A stretch of 64,000 bases of DNA from Chlamydia ibidis 10-1398/6 (GCF_000454725.1 NZ_APJW01000002.1:124001-188000); one strand, 5' to 3'. Shown: positions 1 through 9,610, numbered from the stretch's first letter. A program made the numbers and translations. Notes: generated by a model not told the origin, from the letters alone.

Positions 1-1093
1 GGTTTTGGATGATATTCCTGATAGACGGTATCGTAGGATATTAGAACTTATTGATTCTAAAAAGTCTTTGAAGATTCGTGATTTACAAAAACATGGGCGT
101 AATACAGCTGGACGTTTAATGACCAACGAGTTCTTTGCGTTTTTAATGGAAACCACAGTTAGAGAAGTGGCTGCTTGTATCCGTAATAATCCAGGTATTG
201 ATCTTACTCGGTTAGTCTTTGTTTTGGATTTTAAAGGCGAACTTCAAGGTGTTGTTACCGATAGGAGTTTAATAATTAATCCCCCTGATATGCCTTTAAA
301 GCAGATCATGAATCAGGTAGAGCATAAGGTATTGCCAGATGCCACACGGGAAGAAGTAGTTGATCTTGTTGAGCGGTATAAAATTGCAGCACTCCCTGTA
401 GTGGATGAAGAAAATTTTCTTATAGGTGCTATTACTTATGAGGATGTTGTTGAAACAATAGAGGATATTGCAGACGAGACTATTGCTAGAATGGCAGGAA
501 CGACTGAAGATGTTGGATACCATAGTTGTCATGTGGTTCAAAGATTTTTATTGCGTGCGCCTTGGTTATTAGTCACGCTATGTGCAGGGCTTGTTAGTGC
601 TTCAGTTATGGCATACTTTCAAAAGATTGCCCCTTCTTTGTTGGCTTTAGTTATTTTTTTCATACCGTTAATTAACGGCATGTCTGGAAATGTAGGAGTT
701 CAGTGCAGCACGATATTGGTCCGTAGTATGGCTACGGGAACACTATCTTGTGGTCGTCGTCGTGAAACTATTTTTAAAGAGATCAGTATCGGACTATTGA
801 CGGGGGTTGCGTTAGGCATTCTTTGCGGTTTGGTTGTTTATTTTATGGGGTTCTTAGGAATGAATTTGTTCTCTGGTGGAGGCTTGCAGTTGGGTGTTAC
901 TGTGGCAACAGGAGTGCTTGGAGCGTCCTTAACAGCTACTACACTAGGAGTTCTTTCACCATTTTTCTTTGCTAAGCTAGGCGTAGATCCTGCTTTGGCT
1001 TCAGGCCCGATTGTTACTGCTCTAAATGATATTATGTCTATGGTTATATTCTTTTTAATAACCGGAGGATTGAATTACTTCTTCTTTAGTTAA
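1..1093 (+). CDS. mgtE: Magnesium transporter MgtE, N-terminally cut by window edge
   Basis: This is a Mg2+ channel/transporter of the inner membrane. The visible 362 residues carry a pair of CBS domains (about residues 38-155), which in MgtE sense Mg2+ and gate the pore, followed by about five membrane helices (about 185-360). The pore segment reads PLINGMSGNVGVQ, the proline/GNxGxQ signature of the family. The first visible start-like codon is a TTG at 5, but the frame is open to the edge and the family's N-terminal helical domain is mostly missing, so the true start lies outside the window. The adjacent downstream gene is an Inc-type protein, as beside mgtE in C. trachomatis (from memory). 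Identity is secure; only completeness is uncertain. Confidence 0.93.
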   Translation, partial: VLDDIPDRRYRRILELIDSKKSLKIRDLQKHGRNTAGRLMTNEFFAFLMETTVREVAACIRNNPGIDLTRLVFVLDFKGELQGVVTDRSLIINPPDMPLKQIMNQVEHKVLPDATREEVVDLVERYKIAALPVVDEENFLIGAITYEDVVETIEDIADETIARMAGTTEDVGYHSCHVVQRFLLRAPWLLVTLCAGLVSASVMAYFQKIAPSLLALVIFFIPLINGMSGNVGVQCSTILVRSMATGTLSCGRRRETIFKEISIGLLTGVALGILCGLVVYFMGFLGMNLFSGGGLQLGVTVATGVLGASLTATTLGVLSPFFFAKLGVDPALASGPIVTALNDIMSMVIFFLITGGLNYFFFS

Positions 1094-1128
1094 TTTTTAA
1101 AGATTGCAGGGTTCTTATTTCAGCGACT

Positions 1129-2625
1129 ATGAGTTTATGTAGTCACGTGTCTGTTGTGAGAAATACTATAAATTCTGCTGATTATAGGCAGTGTACTTCA
1201 GGAGACATGGTGACAATTACAATTTTTTTTTCGATTATTGCCACCTTGTCCCTTATTGCTATAATTCTTGTCGGGTGTCAGGTTGTATCGTCAATCGTTG
1301 CTTTTTCTATGTGCGCATCTTTTGGCGTCGCCCTTTCTTTATTAGCATTGTCGGTTTTATTTTCTATAAACTCAGATAAGAGAAGCTTTCAAAAAATAGC
1401 CCTCCGTCATCATCCGTATCTTTCTTCTGATCAATGTGTATTTTTGCAAAGATTGTCCTCTCTTGCTTTGTCTCCAGAGATTAGTAGTGTTGATAGTGAT
1501 AAAAGAGAGCGTTTTTTTACTCAAATCACCCCAAGCAGGATTTTCTCAGATTTTACTAGTAATGTTTCTGCGAGATTACAGAAATTTAGCACTGAGTTAG
1601 AATATCAGGTAGCTAATTTAGTCAGTTCTATAATACACTACCAGAGCGCGTCTACGGGATTGATTCAGGCAATTTTCTTAGAAATTAAAGAGTTATTCTT
1701 GCCTTCTTGGCTTTCTGCTAAACGGGAATATTCTCTGTGCTCTTCTTTACGTTCTTTGAGTGATTTATTTATAAAGTACTCATTTACAGATTTGTTGATT
1801 TTATTTTTAACTGATCCAAAAATCAGTCTTTTATTTATGAATCATCTCTTGTTAATGTGTTCTACTTGGTATTCTATTACCCCAGATAAATCGTGTATAG
1901 AAAAGGCTTTACGTTCAATTAATTTGTGGCTAAATGGCTTCTTCCATTCTGAGGGGAGCCTTTCTGTTATAGATAGTTATGATGCTAATTTACTTTCTCC
2001 TAGCATGCGTTTAGCTCTGATAAATGGTAACTTTATACAAGTTATTTTAGATCCTTTAGAACAAGGCGTTAAAGATCAATTCTATTATTTTGTCCCCGAG
2101 ACTTCTCTAGAAAAGATTGCAGCAAGCAATGCTCAAATGTACTGTCAGTCTATGAATTCTGAAGAGTACATCACGGAATCAATTTCGCTAAGACAGTTTT
2201 TTTCTAAATTAAAAGAACATATGGCTTTCTCTAAGAAATTATTGCCTCCATCATCTCCATTTTTCTTAGGATCATTAGGATATTATAAAGCGAACATTTC
2301 AGATTTGTGTACTTTCGTATGTAATAATTATGAAAAACTGTTAGGTAATCCTTTCTTACTAGTTGAGCTACTACATAGTGATAGGGATTATCAAGTTTTT
2401 GTAAGAGAATTATTGAAGAAGGCTATGCCAATTAAAAATTGGCTAGTGATCTTGCGGCCAATTATTTTAGGATTGTTTAGTGCTAGTATAGCAACAAGGA
2501 GAGAGATAGAGATGTTGGCCAATCGTTTGTCAATTTCTTCTAGCAACCTGGAGCAAGCCATATCGTCTGATGAATTTCTCTCTACTCTATTTCCTACTTT
2601 ATGTGCGGAAAATCTTTCTAGTTAG
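1129..2625 (+). CDS. Putative inclusion membrane (Inc) protein, 498 aa
   Basis: The function is unknown. The protein has a short polar N-terminus and one hydrophobic block at about residues 28-80 that splits into two closely spaced helices, the bilobed arrangement used to predict chlamydial Inc proteins. Inc proteins are type III secreted and sit in the inclusion membrane with both ends facing host cytosol. The remaining 420 residues look largely alpha-helical, with no recognisable enzyme motif. It lies 35 bp after mgtE in the same direction, the position I remember for CT195, a predicted Inc of C. trachomatis. The start at ATG 1129 is the only one that keeps the full N-terminus. A strong hairpin follows the stop. 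Confidence 0.7.
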   Translation: MSLCSHVSVVRNTINSADYRQCTSGDMVTITIFFSIIATLSLIAIILVGCQVVSSIVAFSMCASFGVALSLLALSVLFSINSDKRSFQKIALRHHPYLSSDQCVFLQRLSSLALSPEISSVDSDKRERFFTQITPSRIFSDFTSNVSARLQKFSTELEYQVANLVSSIIHYQSASTGLIQAIFLEIKELFLPSWLSAKREYSLCSSLRSLSDLFIKYSFTDLLILFLTDPKISLLFMNHLLLMCSTWYSITPDKSCIEKALRSINLWLNGFFHSEGSLSVIDSYDANLLSPSMRLALINGNFIQVILDPLEQGVKDQFYYFVPETSLEKIAASNAQMYCQSMNSEEYITESISLRQFFSKLKEHMAFSKKLLPPSSPFFLGSLGYYKANISDLCTFVCNNYEKLLGNPFLLVELLHSDRDYQVFVRELLKKAMPIKNWLVILRPIILGLFSASIATRREIEMLANRLSISSSNLEQAISSDEFLSTLFPTLCAENLSS

Positions 2626-2630
2626 TGCGG

Positions 2631-2658
2631 TCAGCAGCTTCCTGGAGAAAGCTGCTGA
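2631..2658. terminator. Hairpin between convergent genes, likely bidirectional terminator
   Basis: A perfect 10-bp inverted repeat (TCAGCAGCTT / AAGCTGCTGA) encloses an 8-nt loop. It fills most of the 38-bp gap between the Inc gene ending at 2625 and the convergent gadC stop at 2664, so it could end both transcripts. The T tract is poor on both strands. Confidence 0.6.
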
Positions 2659-2663
2659 TGGGA

Positions 2664-4064
2664 TTATTTCACAAATTTCTTGTGTGCAGAATAAATTCCA
2701 AAAGGAATCAAACAATTAATGCTGAACACACATAACAAAGCTGCAGTATAGGCGAGCTTATGTGTGCTAGTTAGTTGTGTGAGTTCTTGAGGGGGAAGGA
2801 AGCTGATGCACAAAGCAAAAAGACATGAAATAATACCCAAGGTTGATAAACAGCATATGCCAAATAATTTTCCTGGCACAGAGTATAACCGTTCGGCTTT
2901 TGGTTCTTTAATTCTTAAAATAGGACCAGAAATAAATAGACATATATACATGGCTAGATACATCTGAATACTCAAAGCACTAAGAATCCAATAAGCTAGA
3001 TCTGCAGAATCTAGGCATAGAAATAGCAGGGTAAACAACGTAACAACAATTGCTTGAAATAGCATTAAATTTACGGGTACGTTCTTAGAATTGACTTTCT
3101 TGAACTTTCTAGGAAGGCAATCATTTTGCGTAGATACGAACAATCCTTTAGTGCCAGCAAACATCCAAGCATTAAGCTCTCCTAGAGATCCTGCTATTGT
3201 CATGACTACAATGATATTTGTTAACCAGGATAGATTATATTTATCGAAGAACAAGGCAAATGCTTTTATTAATCCCGATACTAAACTGATTTCTTCTTTT
3301 GGTATGACAATGGCTATTGACAAAGAGCCTAAGACAAGAATAGCTAGTGTTAATGTTGCTCCGATAAATACGGCTTTAGGATAATTTTTTCTTGGGTTGA
3401 TCATGTCAGAGGCTAAATTAGCATTGGCTTCCAATCCACATAATGCAAGCAACATTCCAGCTAGTAATACAAGAGATGACATATTGCTGAAGTCGGGTAA
3501 AAGATCACCCCAAGAAAAAGAAATAGCAATGGGATTTCCAGAAAAAATCCACAGAAGAGCTAGAGATACTAATATAAGCCCAGGAATTAATGTGCCAAGA
3601 ATTACGCAAACAGAACTAAATAAAGCAGATGTACTGATGCCTAGGAAATTGAAAAAAGTTAGCCCCCAAAACCCAGCAAGAATTACCGTTGCAAGATAAA
3701 CCTTGTTATGAGCCAACTCTGGGTTCATCTTATAAACTAAAGTACTAGCTATAAAAGCTAACATAGCGGGATACCAAGTCATATTGTGGAACCACTGCAT
3801 CCATATTGAGAAGAATCCCCACCATTTTCCTAATGCATCGCGAGTCCACACGTAGATTCCTTGGGGTTTAAAAGATGCTAGCTCCGCTGCAATTAAGGAG
3901 TATGGAATCATAAAACACATGACTGCAAGAGCATAAAAAAATAGAGTTGATAAGCCATGTTTGGCTGTTAGAGGGAGATTTCTTAAGCTGATGACAACAG
4001 CAAGAGATAACATCCCCACAGTAAAAGTACCTAGGGGTTTTGAGGGTTTCGAATGAGTGTGCAT
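2664..4064 (-). CDS. gadC: APC-family amino acid antiporter, GadC/XasA-like
   Basis: This is a membrane amino acid transporter of the APC superfamily, closest in character to the GadC (XasA) glutamate/GABA antiporter group. It is 466 residues with about 12 membrane helices. It opens with a GTFTVGMLSLAVVISLRNLP-type first helix, and the segment PQGIYVWTRDALGKWWGF matches the substrate-site region of that subfamily. C. trachomatis carries xasA next to dhnA, and here dhnA lies 14 bp upstream on the same strand, so the two are probably cotranscribed. The exact amino acid exchanged cannot be read from the sequence. The long C-terminal plug of E. coli GadC appears absent, so acid-resistance regulation of that kind is not implied. 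Confidence 0.85.
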   Translation of the reverse strand: MHTHSKPSKPLGTFTVGMLSLAVVISLRNLPLTAKHGLSTLFFYALAVMCFMIPYSLIAAELASFKPQGIYVWTRDALGKWWGFFSIWMQWFHNMTWYPAMLAFIASTLVYKMNPELAHNKVYLATVILAGFWGLTFFNFLGISTSALFSSVCVILGTLIPGLILVSLALLWIFSGNPIAISFSWGDLLPDFSNMSSLVLLAGMLLALCGLEANANLASDMINPRKNYPKAVFIGATLTLAILVLGSLSIAIVIPKEEISLVSGLIKAFALFFDKYNLSWLTNIIVVMTIAGSLGELNAWMFAGTKGLFVSTQNDCLPRKFKKVNSKNVPVNLMLFQAIVVTLFTLLFLCLDSADLAYWILSALSIQMYLAMYICLFISGPILRIKEPKAERLYSVPGKLFGICCLSTLGIISCLFALCISFLPPQELTQLTSTHKLAYTAALLCVFSINCLIPFGIYSAHKKFVK

Positions 4065-4078
4065 AAATGCCTTCTTGG

Positions 4079-5131
4079 TTACGCTATTGTAATTTCGGGA
4101 TCTAAATAAACGTCCTGAATTAAATTTAATAACTGAACGCCTTCAGCAAATGGTCTTTGAAAAGCTTTTCTTCCTAAGATAAGTCCCATTCCCCCAGCTC
4201 GTTTATTAATTACTGCAGTCCTTACTGCTTCGGCAAAATCGTTTTTTCCTGAAGGTCCTCCAGAATTAATGAGCCCTACTTTACCGCAGTAGCTGTTGAG
4301 TACTTGATAACGACATAAATCTATGGGGTGATCTGAAGACAAATTAGAGTATACTCTGTCATCAGTTTTACTAAACTTAATAGTTTTAAATCCGCCTTGG
4401 CATGTAGGTAATTTTTGTTTTACAATGTCAGCACCTAGTGATGCTCCTAGATGATCTGCTTGACCCGTGAGGTCTGCAGAGGTGTGGTAATCTACCCCAT
4501 TGTACACAAAATTAGGGTTTCTTAAATAGCACCACAATACTGTAGCCATTCCGAATTCACGAGCTTTTTCAAAAGCTCTGGATACTGCTATAATTTCTTG
4601 CGATGAGGTTTCAGAACCGAAATAGATTGTCGCTCCTACAGCAACAGCCCCCATGTTATGGGCACTTTCAACTTGACTAAAGAAGATTTGATGATACTTA
4701 GTGGGATAAGAAAGAAGTTCATTATGATTTAGCTTAAGAATAAACGGAATTTTATGAGCATATTTTCTAGATACTAAACTTAACACTCCATAGGAGGAGG
4801 CTACAGCAGAGCACCCAGCTTCTATGGCCAGACGCACGATATTTTCGGGATTAAAATATAGGGGATTTGCTGCAAAAGAAGCCCCGGCTGTGTGTTCTAT
4901 ACCTTGATCTACTGGAAGGATAGATAAATAACCTGTATTTGCTAAGCGACCATGAGAAAATAGAGTTTGCAGGGATCTCAATACGCGATTATTTCGGTCA
5001 GATTGACCAAACACATCATCAACAAATGTAGTTGAAGGCAGGGTCAGACTTTCCTTTTTGATATGTGTGCATACATAAGTTAGCAAATTATCAGTATCTT
5101 CTTTTAGAAAATCGTAAACTTTTGTCAACAT
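4079..5131 (-). CDS. fbaB: Class I fructose-bisphosphate aldolase, DhnA/FbaB type
   Basis: This enzyme cleaves fructose 1,6-bisphosphate to dihydroxyacetone phosphate and glyceraldehyde 3-phosphate through a Schiff base. The protein is 350 residues with the archaeal-type (DhnA) class I fold. The Schiff-base lysine is Lys238 in GADIVKQK, the barrel strand ILPVDQG carries Asp75, and the phosphate-binding loops SGGPSGK and [11 protein letters not shown] lie near the C-terminus. It is the aldolase usual in Chlamydiae and serves both glycolysis and gluconeogenesis. The gene precedes gadC on the minus strand and is divergent from the Inc gene at 5295. Assignment is secure. Confidence 0.92.
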   Translation of the reverse strand: MLTKVYDFLKEDTDNLLTYVCTHIKKESLTLPSTTFVDDVFGQSDRNNRVLRSLQTLFSHGRLANTGYLSILPVDQGIEHTAGASFAANPLYFNPENIVRLAIEAGCSAVASSYGVLSLVSRKYAHKIPFILKLNHNELLSYPTKYHQIFFSQVESAHNMGAVAVGATIYFGSETSSQEIIAVSRAFEKAREFGMATVLWCYLRNPNFVYNGVDYHTSADLTGQADHLGASLGADIVKQKLPTCQGGFKTIKFSKTDDRVYSNLSSDHPIDLCRYQVLNSYCGKVGLINSGGPSGKNDFAEAVRTAVINKRAGGMGLILGRKAFQRPFAEGVQLLNLIQDVYLDPEITIA

Positions 5132-5218
5132 CAGAAAACCCTTCTTTAAATAGCAGTACTGTTTAGTTTTGCTTTAATTTTAGAGTTTTGTCAAGAATCT
5201 TTAATAATCATAAAGAAT

Positions 5219-5253
5219 CGTGAAAGTATTCTTAATTTATTCGTGAAAATACT
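5219..5253. promoter_or_regulatory. Imperfect 12-bp direct repeat between divergent genes
   Basis: CGTGAAAGTATT (5219-5230) recurs as CGTGAAAATACT (5242-5253), 10 of 12 bases identical and 23 bp apart from start to start, about two helical turns. It lies between dhnA (minus) and the Inc gene (plus), where an operator could act. No regulator is known for it, so it may be chance in AT-rich DNA. Confidence 0.3.
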
Positions 5254-5294
5254 AAAATGGAAATAATTGGTATTTTTTTGGTTAAAATAATTTC

Positions 5295-7226
5295 ATGTCA
5301 GATTCTATTAACTCTAGAGGAGAAACAAGTATATTTTCGCCTTCAGTTCATAATGCGGAGGATATTTCTGTTGCTCTAGTTAAGAATGCACAGAGATCGC
5401 GGTTATGCGGGTTGATTTCCTCAGTAGTTGGTGCTGTCATACTATTGATGATTGTCATTTTACAAATAGTTCCAGGAGCGCCTATAGCGTGTTCAATAGT
5501 CCTCGGAGTAGCTCTTTTAGCAAATGTAGTTTTATCAGCAGGTTTTCTTATCAACTACGTCAAAAATGTTAGAAAGATTTTAAATGAAATTTCTGAAGTC
5601 TCTACTGAGTTAACTAGTACTTTGTCTAATCTTTCCATGGATATGTTAAGTCGTATAAAGACCCTTAATTTAGGCAAAGTAAAGAAGTATAGTAAAAAAT
5701 CTTTTGTTCACAAAAGTTCATTAGTAGAAAATCGATCGCGTTCTGTTCGTGAAAAAGCATTAGAAGGAGATACTTCGATCGTTTCGAGTACACCACGTGA
5801 TGTTTCTAATGCAGAAACTTCAGATAATGATGCCTTGTCTGATTTAGCTAATACGATAGAAGCTCTCACTGCTCCGGAAGTCGATGATAATAGTCATTAT
5901 CACGACTCTATCCAAAGTAAAATAGAAAAAGATGACCATGAAGCCGCTCTTGTTGCTGTAATAAATGTGGATAATAGTGATGAATCAGACTTTAGCAGTG
6001 ATGAAAACATAGACCCCGCTCTCAATAATTTCCTTAACAACAAATTAAATTGCTGCGCTATTTATGCAGAGAAACAAGATGGGAAGAAATCGTCCATATT
6101 TGAGAGTAAGAACTATAAAAGTAAGCATAAGGATGTGTTGTCAGCAATTTCTTCTTTTTGTAAAGGAGTGACAAACTTAATAGAAAAGAAAAATGCAGGG
6201 CTTCCTTTAGTTTCTGGTACGGATGTCGCGAAACTATTCGTTCCCTTTGTTTCAAAATCCAGCCACCCAATCTTATCCCTTACTAGCAGTGGATCTCAAA
6301 TCTTCAAAGTTGCAGATGGTGGGGGATATTGGTTGGCAGATATTTTACGTGATCCTCTAGCTAACCTACCCCCATTTGTTCATTTAATCAATCATATTAG
6401 GAATGTTATCCCCGACAATGTGAAGGGAGTACACAAAAGCGCGTATACTGCTGTTTTAATTTGTATAAACATGTTTTTATCTGGATGGTGTTTATCAAAT
6501 CCTGATTTACGTAAGTCTATTGTCGCAGTAATTGCGCAAATGCCTGTTTCGGAGGCTGACAAAAGAACTGCTATGCTTATGTTAGATACGGGTAATGTTC
6601 TGTCTGCAATTATTACCCTGGTTCATCATGTATATCCAGAAGTTAATTCGTTACTAGAAGCCTCTCACACAGGCAAGCATAGGAAGAAAAATATATTGCA
6701 GTACGAAGCAATAGATCCGGAGAGGCTCCGTAGTTTCTCAGGCGCTGTTAGCAGCCAAGAAGCTTCACTAGAAGAAGACAATACTTTTGAGGAGGCTAGT
6801 CGCGTATTTAGTGAGCTTTCCAAGCAGGTGTCTAGTTCATTTTTAGGCGTTGTCACGTCTTTAGTTGGTGCATCTCGCAACCAAGATTCTCCAGCACGAA
6901 GCGCTGTAAAAGGTGTTAGAGATTTTTTAAAAGCACATCCTCCTGTAACAACAAGACGTATTTTAGATATGCTGAAAATTCTACATGATCAACAGGAACT
7001 ACAAAAAGCAGTAAGCTCTAACTGTCCATCCAGCATGCGAGGAGATGTTCGAGATAGTTTATCGGGTATAATATCGAATATTATTTTAGGCGCATATCTT
7101 AGAGGATTGTTTACTCATGATCAAATCCGAGATTTGTCCACCACTTTAGGGGTTACTCCAGAAATTATCCAAGAAAAAGTTGAACGTAGAGAATTAGTTA
7201 AGATGTTGCTCCCTCATTTTTTCTAA
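5295..7226 (+). CDS. Putative Inc protein with acidic insert, CT214-position
   Basis: This is a 643-residue protein of unknown function. A bilobed hydrophobic domain spans about residues 37-90, followed by a long soluble region, the Inc layout. Residues 140-245 are rich in Ser, Asp and Glu and look disordered; within them V220-A-V-I223 is followed by DNSDESD, resembling a eukaryotic SUMO-interacting motif. The C-terminal 350 residues look helical and folded. In C. trachomatis the order Inc CT214, dhnA, xasA (from memory) matches the neighbours here, so this is probably the CT214-type Inc. The start at ATG 5295 has no evident Shine-Dalgarno sequence. The next gene, metN, starts about 80 bp after the stop. 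Confidence 0.72.
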   Translation: MSDSINSRGETSIFSPSVHNAEDISVALVKNAQRSRLCGLISSVVGAVILLMIVILQIVPGAPIACSIVLGVALLANVVLSAGFLINYVKNVRKILNEISEVSTELTSTLSNLSMDMLSRIKTLNLGKVKKYSKKSFVHKSSLVENRSRSVREKALEGDTSIVSSTPRDVSNAETSDNDALSDLANTIEALTAPEVDDNSHYHDSIQSKIEKDDHEAALVAVINVDNSDESDFSSDENIDPALNNFLNNKLNCCAIYAEKQDGKKSSIFESKNYKSKHKDVLSAISSFCKGVTNLIEKKNAGLPLVSGTDVAKLFVPFVSKSSHPILSLTSSGSQIFKVADGGGYWLADILRDPLANLPPFVHLINHIRNVIPDNVKGVHKSAYTAVLICINMFLSGWCLSNPDLRKSIVAVIAQMPVSEADKRTAMLMLDTGNVLSAIITLVHHVYPEVNSLLEASHTGKHRKKNILQYEAIDPERLRSFSGAVSSQEASLEEDNTFEEASRVFSELSKQVSSSFLGVVTSLVGASRNQDSPARSAVKGVRDFLKAHPPVTTRRILDMLKILHDQQELQKAVSSNCPSSMRGDVRDSLSGIISNIILGAYLRGLFTHDQIRDLSTTLGVTPEIIQEKVERRELVKMLLPHFF

Positions 7227-7346
7227 AATGACGATATAAACAAGGCTTTCCTCGTTTTTTTCACCGATATTCTGTATAGTCTAGTTCCCGTTTGTGTCAA
7301 TGGGGTGTTTTCCTCGTATATTGCTGAACCCTTTGGTGTTATATTT

Positions 7347-8111
7347 GTGTTTCAGAAAGAAAATAGTGTAATTTTCACACAAAATTTAACAAGAGAAGTA
7401 GGTGGCCATCTACTTCTAGATGGTGTTTCTTTTTCTTTGTGTCGTGGAGACATTTTAGGTGTCGTAGGTCATAGCGGTTCTGGTAAAAGTACTTTAGTTC
7501 GTTGCCTAGATTTTTTGGAATTCCCTACTTCTGGTTGTTTTAGGATAGACGAATTTCAATATCCCATAACACCACCACGATTCTCTCGTTCAAGCTTTGC
7601 TAAGAAAATAGCTTATATTTCTCAGAACTATGGTCTTTTCTCAGCGAAGACAGTTTTTGATAATATTGCTTACCCTTTAAGGATTCACTATCCAAAGATG
7701 GCATCTTTAGCTGTAAGTTGTCGTGTTATGGAGGTTTTAGAATCTTTAGATATGGAACACAAAAAGTATGCCTATCCTGGTAGTCTTAGTGGTGGGCAAA
7801 AACAGAAGGTGGCTATAGCTAGAGCTTTAGTTCTACAACCTTCTATTTTGTTGTGTGATGAGGTTACTTCTGCTCTTGATCCAAAATCAACAGAGGACAT
7901 TATTTATAGGCTGAAGTCCTTGAATCAAGAAATGCAAGTGACACAGATAATTATTTCACACGAGATGGATGTAATTAGAGAGTTATGTTCCAAGGTTCTT
8001 GTTCTCAGCTCAGGGAAAAATATTGCATTTGGAGATACTAGTAAGGTCCTTTCCTCATTTTCTCAACATAGACAACGTGATTTTACTTGTGAAAATCTGA
8101 CTCATCAATGA
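7347..8111 (+). CDS. metN: Methionine ABC importer ATP-binding protein MetN
   Basis: This is the ATPase that powers uptake by the methionine-type ABC importer. Walker A is GHSGSGKS, the signature is LSGGQKQK, Walker B is ILLCDEVTSALD and the switch histidine lies in IISHEMD. The C-terminal ACT-like regulatory domain of E. coli MetN is missing, so trans-inhibition by internal methionine is unlikely in that form. The frame opens at GTG 7305, but the first ABC strand begins only about 22 residues later, so I prefer GTG 7347, giving about 254 residues; the longer form remains possible. Permease and lipoprotein genes follow directly, making a complete importer operon. Confidence 0.85.
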   Translation: MFQKENSVIFTQNLTREVGGHLLLDGVSFSLCRGDILGVVGHSGSGKSTLVRCLDFLEFPTSGCFRIDEFQYPITPPRFSRSSFAKKIAYISQNYGLFSAKTVFDNIAYPLRIHYPKMASLAVSCRVMEVLESLDMEHKKYAYPGSLSGGQKQKVAIARALVLQPSILLCDEVTSALDPKSTEDIIYRLKSLNQEMQVTQIIISHEMDVIRELCSKVLVLSSGKNIAFGDTSKVLSSFSQHRQRDFTCENLTHQ

Positions 8112-8120
8112 GGAGGAAAT

Positions 8121-8786
8121 ATGAATATACAAACTGCACATCTTGTCGCAAGAGAAGCACTAACGACTTTGTATATGGTCAGCTGTTCTTTTCTTTTTTC
8201 TAGTTTAATTGGGTGTGGACTGGGCTCGTTGTTATTTTACACGGCCCCTAATAGTTTGCGCCCTATGAAGTCTTTGCATAACTTTTTGGGCCTAATCTTA
8301 AGCGGGGTGACTTCCATTCCTTTTGCAATTTTGGTTGTTGTTTTATTTCCTATTACTCGTTGGGTTGTAGGGACTTCTTTAGGAGCAACAGCGTCAATAA
8401 TTCCCTTAACTATAGGTGCTGTTCCCATAGTAACTGCTACAGTTCTAGAATCTTTGCGTTTAGCATCTTTAACTTGCTTAGATCCCGCAATATCTTTAGG
8501 AATTTCTGATTTTAAAATTATAAAGGATATTTTATTCCCCGAGATTGCTCCGAAATTAGTGTTCTCACTGCAAACCCTTGTAGCCCATCTCATTAGTTGT
8601 TCTACTTTGTCTGGCTTTGTTGGAGGAGGAGGACTGGGACAGGTTCTTTTACAGTACGGATATTATCGTTTTGATTTATCTATCACATTATCTGTGCTCG
8701 GAGTTACCCTAATTTTTATCGAGGCTTGTCGTTGTGTGAGTAATTTTTATGGCCGCAGAATTTTAAAAAACAGAGGTATTTTATGA
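8121..8786 (+). CDS. metI: Methionine ABC importer permease MetI
   Basis: This is the 221-residue inner-membrane permease with about five helices that forms the pore of the MetNIQ importer. The segment SIPFAILVVVLFPITRW and the region GTSLGATASIIPLTIGAVP match the MetI family. The EAA-type coupling loop, which contacts the ATPase, reads LDPAISLGISDFKIIKDILF. A clear AGGAGG-like ribosome site (GAGGAGGAAAT) sits just before ATG 8121. The stop overlaps the metQ start as ATGA, indicating translational coupling. Confidence 0.88.
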   Translation: MNIQTAHLVAREALTTLYMVSCSFLFSSLIGCGLGSLLFYTAPNSLRPMKSLHNFLGLILSGVTSIPFAILVVVLFPITRWVVGTSLGATASIIPLTIGAVPIVTATVLESLRLASLTCLDPAISLGISDFKIIKDILFPEIAPKLVFSLQTLVAHLISCSTLSGFVGGGGLGQVLLQYGYYRFDLSITLSVLGVTLIFIEACRCVSNFYGRRILKNRGIL

Positions 8787-9610
8787 GAAAAAAATTTTTT
8801 TCGATTTTTTTCTCTTTGTTAATACTTCTCACACAAGGGTGTCGAGATCAGTCAAATGTTATTACCATTGTAGCTAGCCCTAATCCACATGCCGAGCTTT
8901 TGTATGCCTTAACAAGAGAGGCAGATGAGTTAGGTTTAAAGTTGCGAATTATTCCTATAGATGATTACAGAGTACCTAACAGAATGCTGCTTGATAAGCA
9001 GATAGACGCGAATTATTTTCAACATCAAGAGTTTTTACAGGATGAAATTTCTCGTTACAAATGTTCTGAGGATGTGTCTGTATTGTTGGGTATTCATTTA
9101 GAACCCATGGGGCTATATTCTAGTAAATATTCTTCTCTTACAGATCTCCAGAATAGAGACCAGTTGATTATCGCAGTTCCTATTGACAGAACGAATGAAA
9201 AGCGTGCTTTAGATCTCCTAGTTACATCGCAACTTGTTTCTTATACAAAGTTGAGAGGAATAGACGTGACAGCTAAGGATGTTAAGGGATTTGAGGGGAA
9301 GAATGTAAAAATCGTAGAAATAGCCGCCCCACTACTTGTATCTTCTATGCCAGATGTTGATGCGGTCGTTATTCCTGGCAATTTTGCTATTTCTGCAGGC
9401 CTTTCTCCTAAAAATAATAGCTTAATGCTAGAGGATGTAGAAGGATCTTGTTATACGAACGTTGTAGTTGTTCGTAAGGAAGATATTGATAAAGAAAAAA
9501 TCATAAAACTTAAAAAGTTGCTATCATCCAAGTTAGTAAGAGAGTTTTTTGAAGCGAATTACGGGGGAGATATCCTGGTCTCAAAAGGAGAAAATTTATA
9601 TTTGAGATAA
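8783..9610 (+). CDS. metQ: Methionine-binding lipoprotein MetQ (NlpA family)
   Basis: This is the substrate-binding lipoprotein of the methionine importer. Residues 1-19 form a lipoprotein signal peptide, and the lipobox LTQGC places the lipidated cysteine at 20. The mature part shows the NlpA/MetQ pattern: SPNPHAELL at the start, then IDANYFQHQEFL and FEGKNVKIVEIAAP. Length (275 aa) is normal. The ATG overlaps the metI stop by four bases. C. pneumoniae is remembered to have the same trio upstream of gyrB. The likely ligand is L- or D-methionine, inferred from family only. Confidence 0.88.
   Translation: MRKKFFSIFFSLLILLTQGCRDQSNVITIVASPNPHAELLYALTREADELGLKLRIIPIDDYRVPNRMLLDKQIDANYFQHQEFLQDEISRYKCSEDVSVLLGIHLEPMGLYSSKYSSLTDLQNRDQLIIAVPIDRTNEKRALDLLVTSQLVSYTKLRGIDVTAKDVKGFEGKNVKIVEIAAPLLVSSMPDVDAVVIPGNFAISAGLSPKNNSLMLEDVEGSCYTNVVVVRKEDIDKEKIIKLKKLLSSKLVREFFEANYGGDILVSKGENLYLR

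Noticed and set aside
3091-3699. Open frames antisense to gadC
   Set aside because: They lie fully within a secure transporter gene and have no family features or ribosome sites.
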